From positions 1 through 64,000 of the forward strand of contig JBGVKZ010000058.1 of NCBI GenBank assembly GCA_045124055.1: a stretch of DNA of 64,000 nucleotides. Reading direction: 5' to 3'. The notes beneath the pieces were generated by a model, which was not told where the DNA came from, did no database searches, and worked only from the letters and a program-made list of their open reading frames with translations. The DNA is from CALZKI01 sp045124055 (GTDB lineage: Bacteria > Bacillota > Clostridia > Lachnospirales > Lachnospiraceae). The translations under genes were made by a program, and so were the position numbers. Positions within the stretch are counted from its first letter, which is position 1. The number at the start of each line of letters is the position of its first letter. Shown piece after piece: positions 34,287 to 43,111 of the stretch.

Positions 34287-35627
34287 TTATCCTATCATAA
34301 TTTTTTCCGTAGGTCTCTCTATTTGTTCCTCATTATTTTCTTTTTCCCAAAACACCATTAGTAACGACATAAAACCAATACGGCCGCCAAACATTAGTAT
34401 CATAATAACAATTTGTGCAATGGTGCTTAAATTATGCACGCCAATTACTGAATATCCTACGGTGCTGATAGCCGAAACCGTTTCAAACAATGCGTCCTGC
34501 AATCTGATTCCATCGGTCGTACAAAGTATCATAGTTGCTATAATAATTGCAAAGAAATAAACGATAAAAATAGACGCCGCATGACGAATAGTATCGTTTT
34601 CCAGGCGTTTTTTGAAAACTACTACATCCCGTTTTCCCTTGGCGAAAGCCGACACCGCCAAAACCAGTACCGCAATCGTTGTAATTTTCACACCGCCACT
34701 TGTAGAGCCAACGCCACCACCTATAAACATCAGGCACATCGTAAGCAGTTTTCCTGCCTCAGATAAACCGGCAAGATTCATTGTGTTAAAACCTGCCGTT
34801 CTGGTGGAAACAGACATAAATAAGGCAGTCATAATCTTGTCCGGATAAGCAAGCTTGTATAAATTTTCATTTAATTCAAACATATAGAAGAAAAACCAGC
34901 CACTAAATACTAAAATAGCAACGGTATACAATACAATTTTAGAATGTAATGAATATTTGCTGAATGCAAATTTATTTTTCCAAATATCTGACCATACAAA
35001 AAATCCAAGTCCGCCGATTAGAACAAGTGCCATAATTGTAAAACACACCAGTGGATTTGTCTCATAGTATGAAAGTGAAGAATATTCTCCTCGAAAGCCC
35101 ATTAAGTCAAATCCGGCATTACAAAACGCTGATACGGAGTGAAAGATTCCATAGTAAATACTTTTTCCAAGCCCCATTTCCTCATAAAAAGCAAAAGACA
35201 AAATTGCTGCACCAATGGCTTCAAAGGTAAAAGTTCCAATAAAAATTCCTTTCATTAACTTGATAACTCCACTTAAGCGAACATTTCCTGACGACTGAGC
35301 CAATAGTTGTCTTTCCTGTAATCCAATTTTCTTTTGAAGGAAAACAGAAAAAAGTGTCACAAAGGACATAAGACCTAATGCACCTATCTGAAATTGTACA
35401 AGAATCACTATCTGCCCAAACATCGTCCAGTGGGTATAAGTATCATATAGGGTCATTCCCGTAACACAGGTTGCACTAATGGAAGTAAAAAGTGCATCAT
35501 ATACACTGGTGGTATTTCCTGTTTTTGTAGCAATAGGAAGGGATAAAAGAATCGTTCCAATTACAATAATCAAAATAAAACTAAATGCAATAATCCTTGT
35601 GGGACTTAATTTTCTCAATAATTTCAT
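34287..35627 (-). CDS. ktrB: KtrB/TrkH-type potassium transporter
   Basis: 446 residues in four repeated M-P-M units. The four selectivity-filter loops are visible: SATCVTGMTLYD, AFCNAGFDLMG, TRTAGFNTMNL and AISTVGYSVIG, each with the conserved Gly. It takes up K+ (with Na+ in some KtrAB) across the cytoplasmic membrane under control of KtrA, the next gene. The RBS AGGAGAG lies inside the 3' arm of a strong hairpin just upstream, which could affect its expression. Confidence 0.95.
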   Translation of the reverse strand: MKLLRKLSPTRIIAFSFILIIVIGTILLSLPIATKTGNTTSVYDALFTSISATCVTGMTLYDTYTHWTMFGQIVILVQFQIGALGLMSFVTLFSVFLQKKIGLQERQLLAQSSGNVRLSGVIKLMKGIFIGTFTFEAIGAAILSFAFYEEMGLGKSIYYGIFHSVSAFCNAGFDLMGFRGEYSSLSYYETNPLVCFTIMALVLIGGLGFFVWSDIWKNKFAFSKYSLHSKIVLYTVAILVFSGWFFFYMFELNENLYKLAYPDKIMTALFMSVSTRTAGFNTMNLAGLSEAGKLLTMCLMFIGGGVGSTSGGVKITTIAVLVLAVSAFAKGKRDVVVFKKRLENDTIRHAASIFIVYFFAIIIATMILCTTDGIRLQDALFETVSAISTVGYSVIGVHNLSTIAQIVIMILMFGGRIGFMSLLMVFWEKENNEEQIERPTEKIMIG

Positions 35628-35630
35628 AAT

Positions 35631-35673
35631 AAAAAAACTCTCCTATAAGGTTTTCAACCTACTAGGAGAGTTT
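35631..35673 (-). terminator. Hairpin between the acidic lipoprotein gene and ktrB
   Basis: AAACTCTCCTA/TAGGAGAGTTT perfect 11-base stem, then seven T residues on the minus strand. Reads as a strong terminator. The 3' arm contains the ktrB ribosome binding site. Confidence 0.88.
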
Positions 35674-35689
35674 ACCACATATTCAAATA

Positions 35690-36322
35690 TTATTCAAATC
35701 TCATTGAATTGATACATGCTGCAAATTCATCAGCATAACCTTCTGAAGCTTCTGATGTGAATGTAAGGTAATGTAACTGGTCTGTTCCGTTAACAATTAC
35801 CTGTGCCTGAATAATAGAGAATCCGCTGTAATCATATGTGATTTCATAAGAAATTGCATCATATCCATCTACAACAATGCTTTCCCATTTTGTAACATCG
35901 ATATCCAATGTTTCGCCATAAGCTGCTGAAAGAGATGATTCTAAAGCTTCTTCCATCATTGATTCTGTTACTAAGTAGAATGAACCATCATTCTGAATTG
36001 AATAGTAGTTAATGTTAGCCATTTCGTTTGCATTTGGGCTTGTATAAAGTCCTGCAGTTTCATCATAAGTAAATCCTTCTGGTGCATCAAACACTAAAGT
36101 ACCTTCACTTTCGGCAACTTCTGTATCTTCGTCTGCATCTACATCTGCGTCTACATCTGCATCTACATCTGCATCTACGTCTGTATCTACATCTACATCT
36201 GCGTTAACATTTACATCATTTGAATCATTGTTGTCTGCTTTAGTACTATCACTACCGCCACAAGCTGTAACACTGAAAGTTAAAACAGCCATTAAACATA
36301 ATGCTACGATTTTCTTTTTCAT
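35690..36322 (-). CDS. Lipoprotein with acidic Asp-Val/Asp-Ala repeat linker
   Basis: 210 residues with a signal peptide and lipobox VTACG (Cys21). After a Ser/Asn-rich start, residues about 35-68 are built from VDAD and VDVD repeats that make a very acidic, probably extended linker. The C-terminal domain (about 75-210; FDAPEGFTYDETAGLYTSPN to the INSMRF end) resembles small globular lipoprotein domains of unknown function in Clostridia. The linker would hold the domain away from the membrane and might bind cations. It has its own promoter and terminator. Confidence 0.7.
   Translation of the reverse strand: MKKKIVALCLMAVLTFSVTACGGSDSTKADNNDSNDVNVNADVDVDTDVDADVDADVDADVDADEDTEVAESEGTLVFDAPEGFTYDETAGLYTSPNANEMANINYYSIQNDGSFYLVTESMMEEALESSLSAAYGETLDIDVTKWESIVVDGYDAISYEITYDYSGFSIIQAQVIVNGTDQLHYLTFTSEASEGYADEFAACINSMRFE
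36134..36205 (-). repeat. 12-base tandem repeat inside the lipoprotein gene
   Basis: Five or more copies of a 12-base unit close to TGCATCTACATC (plus strand), with G/A variants. It codes for the VDAD/VDVD stretch. Copy number could vary by slippage. Confidence 0.85.
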
Positions 36323-36368
36323 TTTTTTCTCCTCCTAAAATAAACCTAAAAAGAAACTATACTTCACC

Positions 36369-36397
36369 ATAATACACCTAACCATTTAATTTGACAA
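36369..36397 (-). promoter_or_regulatory. Promoter of the acidic-repeat lipoprotein gene
   Basis: TTGTCA (36392-36397), 17-base spacer, TATTAT (36369-36374) preceded by TG, on the minus strand. The -35 lies in the 3' end of the upstream gene. Confidence 0.65.
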
Positions 36398-37943
36398 CCC
36401 AAATATCTCCAATTTTTTTAATACTGTTTTTACCCGGGAAATTTTCCATCTGTTTAAATTCCTCTGTCTGTATCAGCATCAGTTCTTCTTCCTGGCTGGC
36501 TGTTGCCAACGTCACATTCAAATAATGATAGAAAAAGTTGTCAAATTTTTCTGAGTCATTGACACACAGAACTCCTTCTGCACCAAAGTACCCCTTCAAA
36601 TATCCACTGGTTAAATCGGTGTAAGGATAGAGACTTTCATCGACTCCTCCTCCAATAAAAGCAATTTTTTCATATGTGTTATAGCCCTCTGTCTGTTCCA
36701 GTCTATCTAAAATACGAAGACATAGTGCATAGGTTTTTTCATATCGTTCTTCCATATTGAAAGAAACCACATTTGCCGTAATTGCAAACTGTGAAATCAA
36801 AGCAACTGCCAAAATGCAAATAGCTGAGGAAAGAACCGACTTTGTCTTTCGCAAAAAGGATTTTTCCCCATTTGGATTTTTCTCTGCAAGAGCAAGCACA
36901 AAAACAAAAAAGAGTGCCCAAGGAAGACGCATAAGTAAATGAAAATACATATTTGGTGCCATCACATATACTAAGGTCACACCCACCGGTGTCGCAGCCA
37001 AAAGTAGCAATACAAATAGTACACGCAAGCCCTTATTATCCAGTTTCGCTTTTACAAATGCCCACAAGTAAATGCCAACACCAAGTCCAATTAATAAGAT
37101 TGTCGCCAGGTACATAAGATTGGTTGTGGATAACGCCCCCGGACTACGCAAAAAAGAGAAAAATTCTTTGATTGCACCAATAACTCCCGCCGGGATATCT
37201 TTTAAAGAAAAGCTTTCCAGGTTATTGATTCCTTGATACATAGAAAGCTGTTGCCCTTTTATCTTTAACATTATTTGTAACGTCACATAGTAAAATATGT
37301 AACTTCCAACGCCCATACTTATATATTTCAGAGCTTTAATAAGGATATTTTTTATTTTTTCTCCCTCTAAAATGTTGAGAAGGAGTTTTAAAATACACAG
37401 TAAAATTGTAAAAGAGAAATATGCCTGATAAATCCCAAGGCTGATTCCCAATAGCACCATTCCACCTACAAATCCCCATTTTTTGCGGTCAGTAAGTAAA
37501 AAAGCTGCGGCTGCAAGCAGCACCGCCAGCATATAGCCATCTATGGTATAAGTATAACAAAAGGTAGACGCCATACTTGGAAAGGTCACCAGAATGCCTC
37601 CGGCTAAAACAGCCAGAGTTTTGCTTTTTATTCCTAAACTTTCCACCACAATCACCGAAGCTACGGACATATAAAAAATTGCCAAAATACCATTTAGCCA
37701 AGGCAAATCATAATCTGTGCTTATGCCACAGGCGTATGTTAAAAACTGGCGTCCAGAAGTAATCATATCCTGGTCTGACACAAGATTCCACATTGAATCA
37801 TAAGTCAAAAAATGATTGGTTATTGTGTAGCCAAAGGTAAGAACTCCAATAATAAAGCAACCTAAAAAGGCTGCTTTCCATTGAGGTTTTACGGTTTCTT
37901 TTATCCTTCCTATGAACTTATCTACTACAAAGGTTTCCTCCAT
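36378..37943 (-). CDS. Integral membrane glucosyltransferase-domain protein (GtrII-like)
   Basis: 521 residues with about ten membrane segments over residues 24-385 and an outer C-terminal domain (about 400-521). The N-terminal stretch HFLTYDSMWNLVSDQD and the following GRQFLTYACG pattern fit PF14264 (Glucos_trans_II), which includes GtrII-type enzymes that add glucose from a polyprenyl carrier to surface polymers. Acceptor unknown. It follows the degV gene by 27 bases and may share its transcript with it and with uppP, the recycling enzyme for the same lipid carrier. Confidence 0.8.
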   Translation of the reverse strand: MEETFVVDKFIGRIKETVKPQWKAAFLGCFIIGVLTFGYTITNHFLTYDSMWNLVSDQDMITSGRQFLTYACGISTDYDLPWLNGILAIFYMSVASVIVVESLGIKSKTLAVLAGGILVTFPSMASTFCYTYTIDGYMLAVLLAAAAFLLTDRKKWGFVGGMVLLGISLGIYQAYFSFTILLCILKLLLNILEGEKIKNILIKALKYISMGVGSYIFYYVTLQIMLKIKGQQLSMYQGINNLESFSLKDIPAGVIGAIKEFFSFLRSPGALSTTNLMYLATILLIGLGVGIYLWAFVKAKLDNKGLRVLFVLLLLAATPVGVTLVYVMAPNMYFHLLMRLPWALFFVFVLALAEKNPNGEKSFLRKTKSVLSSAICILAVALISQFAITANVVSFNMEERYEKTYALCLRILDRLEQTEGYNTYEKIAFIGGGVDESLYPYTDLTSGYLKGYFGAEGVLCVNDSEKFDNFFYHYLNVTLATASQEEELMLIQTEEFKQMENFPGKNSIKKIGDIWVVKLNG

Positions 37944-37970
37944 AATATCTCCTTTTGTTTTATACGTTGT

Positions 37971-38834
37971 TTACAAGCCTGCCATTTTCTCCATAATGCC
38001 AATTCCCATAGCACCTTCGCCTGTATGACAGCAAATGCTAATTGGCAATAGATCTATTTCAATTTCTGTTTCAGGAAAAGCTTCTTTTAATGCAGTTTCC
38101 CAAGCATCTTTCACTTCTTCACTACCAGAATATGCCGCACGGATTACAACTTCTTTACCAGCAAAACGTGTTTCTAAATCACTTTTGATTCCATCAAACA
38201 TCGCTTTAGTAGCCTGATTCATACCGCGTACTTTTTTGTACGCATCTAATTTTCCGCCCTGAATCTGTAAAACAGGTTTGATACTTAAGACACTACCAAT
38301 AGCTGCTCCCGCTGCTGTAACACGGCCACTTTTTTTCAAGTATTCCAATGTGTCTACTGCCACATAAATACTTGCATTTAAGGCATCTTTCTCCAGATAT
38401 TCTTTAATTTCCTTTGCACAAATACCTTTTTGAGTCATATATCTTGCTTCTAGAATAGACTGTTTCATAATGATAGAAATTCGTTTGTTGTCTACTACTT
38501 CCACCTTTCCGTCATATTCTGCTGCAAATCCCATAGCCGCCTGGCAACTACCACTTAATCCGGAAGACATTGGAATATGCACGACTTCATCATATTCTTC
38601 TAATAATCTATCCCACAAATCCATTAAATCTGCCGGAGAAGGCATAGAGGTAGAAACCTCTGCACCGGCACGCAATTTTTCAAAAAATTGTGCGTGATTC
38701 ATTGTTTTATATTCAAAGTTCTCTTCGCCATCTACTGTAAATGGCATGGTGATTAAATAAATTCCTAATTCTTTTGCTTCGTCTAAAGTAATACCGCAGT
38801 TTGTGTCTGAAACAATCGCTACTTTCTTACTCAT
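37971..38834 (-). CDS. DegV family fatty-acid-binding protein
   Basis: 287 residues from the ATG at 38832-38834 with RBS GGAGG. N-terminal SDTNCGI-T motif, TSMPSPADL, IPMSSGLSGS and TLEYLKKSGR are the usual DegV (FakB-like) pattern. FakB proteins present bound fatty acids to the kinase FakA, so that exogenous fatty acids enter phospholipid synthesis. No fakA is in the window, and many genomes carry several degV paralogs, so its ligand is uncertain. Confidence 0.92.
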   Translation of the reverse strand: MSKKVAIVSDTNCGITLDEAKELGIYLITMPFTVDGEENFEYKTMNHAQFFEKLRAGAEVSTSMPSPADLMDLWDRLLEEYDEVVHIPMSSGLSGSCQAAMGFAAEYDGKVEVVDNKRISIIMKQSILEARYMTQKGICAKEIKEYLEKDALNASIYVAVDTLEYLKKSGRVTAAGAAIGSVLSIKPVLQIQGGKLDAYKKVRGMNQATKAMFDGIKSDLETRFAGKEVVIRAAYSGSEEVKDAWETALKEAFPETEIEIDLLPISICCHTGEGAMGIGIMEKMAGL

Positions 38835-38900
38835 TTTTACCTCCACGTTTCGTATACATTTTTCCATTTGTATTTGCATTATCGACCATATATTATCGTA

Positions 38901-39752
38901 CTATATCTTTCCTGTCAAAAGAAAATACATAATTACAATAATTCCCAGTACAATTCGATACCAACCAAACACTTTAAAATCATGTTTTTTAATGTATCCC
39001 ATAAGGAATTTGATAACAACAACAGAAACTACAAAGGCAACCACAATACCCACGATAAGAATAACTATTTCGGTAGAACCCATCGTTATTCCCGTTTCTA
39101 AAAAGTCTTTCAATTCCAACACACTTGCACCCAGCATAGCCGGAATTGCCAAGATAAACGTAAATTCAGACGCCACAGTTCTTGAAGCACCTAAAATAAG
39201 TGCACCAATAATGGTTGCACCGGAACGACTTGTTCCAGGAAATGCTGCCGCTAATAACTGGAAAATACCAATCATTAGTGCCAGAGAAAAAGTCATCTGT
39301 CCTAAATCCGTAAGCTTTGGTGTTCTTTTTTTATTCCAGTTTTCTACAAAGATAAAGATAATACCGAAAACAATTAACGCTATGGATACACCTATCGGAT
39401 TATAGAAATACTTATCACAAATATCATCAATACCAAGTAATGCGAAAAGTACACCAGGAATACAAGCTACCGCAACCTTAAACAAAAGCATCCAAACGTC
39501 TTTTTTGAAAATACTTTTATTTTTTGTCTTATCCGGCATTTGAAATGGCCAGATTTTTTTCCAGAATAGGAGGACACTTGCTAAAATAGCACCAAGCTGT
39601 ATCACTACTAAAAACAAGTTCCAAAATTCTTTGGAAACATCAAGTTTTACAAATTCTTCCAGCAAAATCATATGTCCTGTACTACTAACTGGAAGCCATT
39701 CGGTTATACCTTCTACAATACCAAATAAGATTGCTTTAATAATTTCTAACAT
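38901..39752 (-). CDS. uppP: Undecaprenyl-diphosphatase UppP (BacA)
   Basis: 283 residues, about eight membrane segments. The active-site motifs EGITEWLPVSSTGHMIL (near 14-30) and PGTSRSGATI (near 165-175) are intact. It dephosphorylates undecaprenyl diphosphate to recycle the lipid carrier for peptidoglycan and surface polymers. The gene lies between an aminotransferase and degV, with 66-base gaps on both sides. Confidence 0.97.
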   Translation of the reverse strand: MLEIIKAILFGIVEGITEWLPVSSTGHMILLEEFVKLDVSKEFWNLFLVVIQLGAILASVLLFWKKIWPFQMPDKTKNKSIFKKDVWMLLFKVAVACIPGVLFALLGIDDICDKYFYNPIGVSIALIVFGIIFIFVENWNKKRTPKLTDLGQMTFSLALMIGIFQLLAAAFPGTSRSGATIIGALILGASRTVASEFTFILAIPAMLGASVLELKDFLETGITMGSTEIVILIVGIVVAFVVSVVVIKFLMGYIKKHDFKVFGWYRIVLGIIVIMYFLLTGKI

Positions 39753-39819
39753 AGTAAATCTCCCATTTTATGAAGTAAATTATTATTACTTATTCTTTCT
39801 TTCAAGCAATTATGAATCT

Positions 39820-41013
39820 TTATTTTATGCCATATTCCGCTTCCACAAATTTACGGAGAGCCACTAAAGAACGTTCTACTTTTTCTGTATCAATACAATA
39901 TGCCATTCTGAAATAGCCAGGGCAACCAAAGCTGTCACCAGGTACTAAAATAAGGTCATATTTTTTGGCTTTTTCACAAAATACTTTTGCATCTTCTTCC
40001 AAAGCTTTTGGGAAAATATAGAATGTTCCGCCTGGTCTTACTACGGTAAAGCCAAGGGCTACTAATTCATCATAAATCAAATTCATATTCGTTTCATAAA
40101 CAGATAAATCAGAAGTTTTGTCTAAAACTTCAGCCACTGCAAGCTGAATAATAGATGCCGGGCAGTTATGTCCTGTACCACGGGAAATCTGTCCGCACAT
40201 ATTTATCATAAGTTTGGCATCTTTGCAAGCTGGATTTACGGCTACGTAACCGATACGTTCCCCTGGCAAAGATAAGGATTTCGAGAAAGAGTAGCACATA
40301 ATCGTATCCTCATAGAACTTGGAAACACAAGGTGCATCTACTCCGTCAAAAATAATCTCTCTATATGGTTCATCAGAAATAATATAAATGGTATGACCAT
40401 ATTCTTCTGATTTTTTCTTTAATATATCTGCTAATTTCTGAATCGTTTCCGTAGAATACACGATACCAGAAGGGTTATTCGGTGTATTGATTAAAACTGC
40501 CATAACTTTATCTGTAAGCATTTCTTCAAAGGCTTCAAAGTTAATCTGAAAATCTGCTGTGTTGGCAGGTACTACCTTTAAAACTGCACCAGATAAATTA
40601 ACATATGGGTTATATTCCGGGAAAAATGGTGCAAACGTTAAAATTTCATCGCCAGGTATGGTCACACATCTGATAGCATGTGCAATCGCTCCTGCTGCCC
40701 CACTTGTCATAAAGATTTCGTCCATAGTATAGGGGATTCCAAAACGTTTTTCCAAAGAAGCGGCTACTTTTTTTCTTACAGACGGAATACCAAGACTCTG
40801 GCTATATCCGTGAAGAGCCATTGGATTTTCTTCCTGCAAAAGACGAATCATACAATCAGTAAATTCCTGCGCTACTGGTACAGATGGATTTCCAAGACTA
40901 TAATCAAATACATTCTCGTAACCGATTTCTTCTCCCCTTTTTGTAGCAAATTCAGATAACTGTCTAATAACAGATTTTCCATTTAACATATTTTTATAAG
41001 TTTCTGCAATCAT
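39820..41013 (-). CDS. Pyridoxal phosphate-dependent aminotransferase (class I)
   Basis: 397 residues from the ATG at 41011-41013 with RBS GGAGGAG. Fold type I. Motifs: YSLGNPSVP, SGAAGAIAHAI, NTPNNPSGIVY, ISDEPYREI, and the PLP-lysine segment CYSFSKSLSLPGERIGY. It resembles aspartate/aromatic aminotransferases but differs from the second aminotransferase in this window (44961-46139). The SLSLPGERIGY pattern is common in a Clostridia subgroup of unknown substrate. It ends 66 bases after the glycerol kinase gene start region and may have its own promoter. Confidence 0.88.
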   Translation of the reverse strand: MIAETYKNMLNGKSVIRQLSEFATKRGEEIGYENVFDYSLGNPSVPVAQEFTDCMIRLLQEENPMALHGYSQSLGIPSVRKKVAASLEKRFGIPYTMDEIFMTSGAAGAIAHAIRCVTIPGDEILTFAPFFPEYNPYVNLSGAVLKVVPANTADFQINFEAFEEMLTDKVMAVLINTPNNPSGIVYSTETIQKLADILKKKSEEYGHTIYIISDEPYREIIFDGVDAPCVSKFYEDTIMCYSFSKSLSLPGERIGYVAVNPACKDAKLMINMCGQISRGTGHNCPASIIQLAVAEVLDKTSDLSVYETNMNLIYDELVALGFTVVRPGGTFYIFPKALEEDAKVFCEKAKKYDLILVPGDSFGCPGYFRMAYCIDTEKVERSLVALRKFVEAEYGIK

Positions 41014-41078
41014 GATTTTCTCCTCCAAACTCTTTTATTGTACCACAACAAAATATATGAAAAAAGAGTCCTATGCAT

Positions 41079-42575
41079 CTATTCTTCTTCTGCCCAAATA
41101 AGTGCACATTTTACTGCCTTTTTCCAACCTTTTATAAGGTCACCTCTTTTTTCCTTCGTAATGGCAGGGGTAAAGTCTTTGCCAAGCTGCCAATTTTTCT
41201 TAATTTCTTCTTTGTCTTTAAAATAACCTGTGGCAAGCCCTGCTAAGTACGCCGCCCCAAGTGCTGTTGTTTCAATACAATTTGGTCTATCCACCGTAGC
41301 ATCTAAAATATCCGATTGAAACTGCATTAAAAAGTTATTGGCACTTGCACCACCATCTACTTTTAAATGTGTCAATTTGACGCCTGCATCTTCTTCCATC
41401 GCCCGAATGACGTCATGAGTCTGATAAGCAATGGACTCTAAGGTTGCACGAATAAAATGCTCCTTTTTACAGCCTCTCGTAATACCAAAAATACTACCTC
41501 TTGCATACTGGTTCCAATAAGGTGCTCCAAGTCCTGCAAAGGCTGGAACTATATAAACTCCTGTGGTATCTTCCACACTGAAAGCATAGCCTTCTGAATG
41601 TTTGGTTTCTTTTAACATACGCATCTCATCTCGAAGCCATTGAATCGACGCACCAGCCACAAAAACACTACCTTCTAAGGCATAATTTATTTCGCCTTCC
41701 TCAGTTGCCGCAATCGTTGTGACGAGGCCATTTTGAGAACGAATGGGTGTATTTCCCGTATTCATCAATAAAAAACAACCTGTTCCATAGGTATTTTTCA
41801 CATCGCCTTTTTCAAAGCAACATTGTCCAAACAATGCAGCCTGCTGGTCTCCTGCCGCCCCTGCGATTGCAATTTTGCCACCCAGCACCAAGGGGTCTGT
41901 GTAGCCATAAATACAACTACTTGGCTTTACCTCAGGAAGCATTGACTTTGGGATACGAAAATATTCCAATAAATCTTCGTCCCACTTCAAATTGTGAATA
42001 TCATAAAGCATCGTTCTCGATGCATTGGTGTAATCGGTAACGTGAACTTTTCCTTTCGTCAAATTCCAGATAAGCCAAGTATCCACTGTACCAAATAAAA
42101 GTTCACCTTTCTCGGCTCTTTCTCTTGCCCCTTCCACATTTTCCAAAATCCACTCAATCTTTGTGGCACTAAAATAGGCATCTGGTACAAGTCCTGTTTT
42201 TTCAAGGATTTTCTCTTCCAAACCGTCTTTTTTTAATTGTTTTATCCTATCTGAAGTTCTTCTACACTGCCATACAATCGCATTATAAACCGGTTCGCCA
42301 GTTTCTTTTTCCCATACAATCGTGGTTTCCCTTTGATTGGTAATGCCTATTCCCACGATATGCTCAGGCCTGGCATTCACCATAGCCATAGCCTCAATAG
42401 CAACACCCAGCTGAGAAGACCAGATTTCCATTGGATTATGTTCTACATATCCGGGTTTGGGATAAACCTGCGTAAATTCCCGCTGTGCCATACTGCAAAT
42501 ATTACCTTGCTTATCAAACAAGATACATCTGGAACTGGTAGTTCCCTGGTCCAATGCCATTACATATTGCTTCAT
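41079..42575 (-). CDS. glpK: Glycerol kinase
   Basis: 498 residues, FGGY kinase. Seen: ALDQGTTSSRCILFD, WQCRRTSDR, the substrate segment AGAAGDQQAALFGQ, PAFAGLGAPYW, and the signature LKVDGGASANNFLMQFQSDIL. It makes glycerol-3-phosphate from glycerol. No glpF or glpD is in the window, so its uptake partner is elsewhere. It follows trmL by 32 bases. Confidence 0.97.
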   Translation of the reverse strand: MKQYVMALDQGTTSSRCILFDKQGNICSMAQREFTQVYPKPGYVEHNPMEIWSSQLGVAIEAMAMVNARPEHIVGIGITNQRETTIVWEKETGEPVYNAIVWQCRRTSDRIKQLKKDGLEEKILEKTGLVPDAYFSATKIEWILENVEGARERAEKGELLFGTVDTWLIWNLTKGKVHVTDYTNASRTMLYDIHNLKWDEDLLEYFRIPKSMLPEVKPSSCIYGYTDPLVLGGKIAIAGAAGDQQAALFGQCCFEKGDVKNTYGTGCFLLMNTGNTPIRSQNGLVTTIAATEEGEINYALEGSVFVAGASIQWLRDEMRMLKETKHSEGYAFSVEDTTGVYIVPAFAGLGAPYWNQYARGSIFGITRGCKKEHFIRATLESIAYQTHDVIRAMEEDAGVKLTHLKVDGGASANNFLMQFQSDILDATVDRPNCIETTALGAAYLAGLATGYFKDKEEIKKNWQLGKDFTPAITKEKRGDLIKGWKKAVKCALIWAEEE

Positions 42576-42607
42576 ATTTTCACCCTGCCCTAATACCTAA
42601 AAATTCC

Positions 42608-43108
42608 TTATTCTTCGCTTTTCCAATGAAGTCTGTGTAACTCTCCCTCTAAGCTCATAGAGTCGAAATTATTTTGACGTAAAGCTTCATATAAAACGAT
42701 AGCCACGGAATTTGATAAATTTAAAGAACGAATTTTCTCGAGCATAGGAATACGAATGCAAGTTTCTTCGTTCTCTACCAAAATTTCTTCTGGAATTCCG
42801 GCACTTTCCTTACCAAACATAATGAAATCATCTTTTCCAAAAGAAACCTCGCAGTAGCAATGCTTTGCCTTCGTTGTGGCAAACCAAATTTTTGCGTTGG
42901 GATTTTTTTCAAGAAATTCTTCATAGTTCATATATCTTCTGACATCCAACTGACTCCAGTAATCCATTCCCGCCCTTTTTAAACTCTTTTCATCAAGGCG
43001 AAATCCCAGTGGCTCAATTAAATGTAGCGTAGTGTCTGTTGCCACACAGGTTCTCCCAATATTTCCTGTATTTTGTGGAATTTCCGGTTGAAATAAAACA
43101 ATGTTCAT
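42608..43108 (-). CDS. trmL: TrmL, tRNA (cytidine(34)-2'-O)-methyltransferase
   Basis: 166 residues, SPOUT fold. Seen: PEIPQNTGNIGRTC at the start, FGKESAGIPEEIL for the knot, and a C-terminal RSLNLSNSVAIVLYEALRQ. It methylates the wobble ribose of certain tRNA-Leu species. It begins three bases after the DUF6020-like gene's stop codon. Confidence 0.95.
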   Translation of the reverse strand: MNIVLFQPEIPQNTGNIGRTCVATDTTLHLIEPLGFRLDEKSLKRAGMDYWSQLDVRRYMNYEEFLEKNPNAKIWFATTKAKHCYCEVSFGKDDFIMFGKESAGIPEEILVENEETCIRIPMLEKIRSLNLSNSVAIVLYEALRQNNFDSMSLEGELHRLHWKSEE

Positions 43109-43111
43109 AAC

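Noticed and set aside
38803..39405. 200-codon plus frame inside uppP
   Set aside because: Antisense to uppP, which has intact motifs; the frame has no RBS and Ile/Thr-rich shadow composition.
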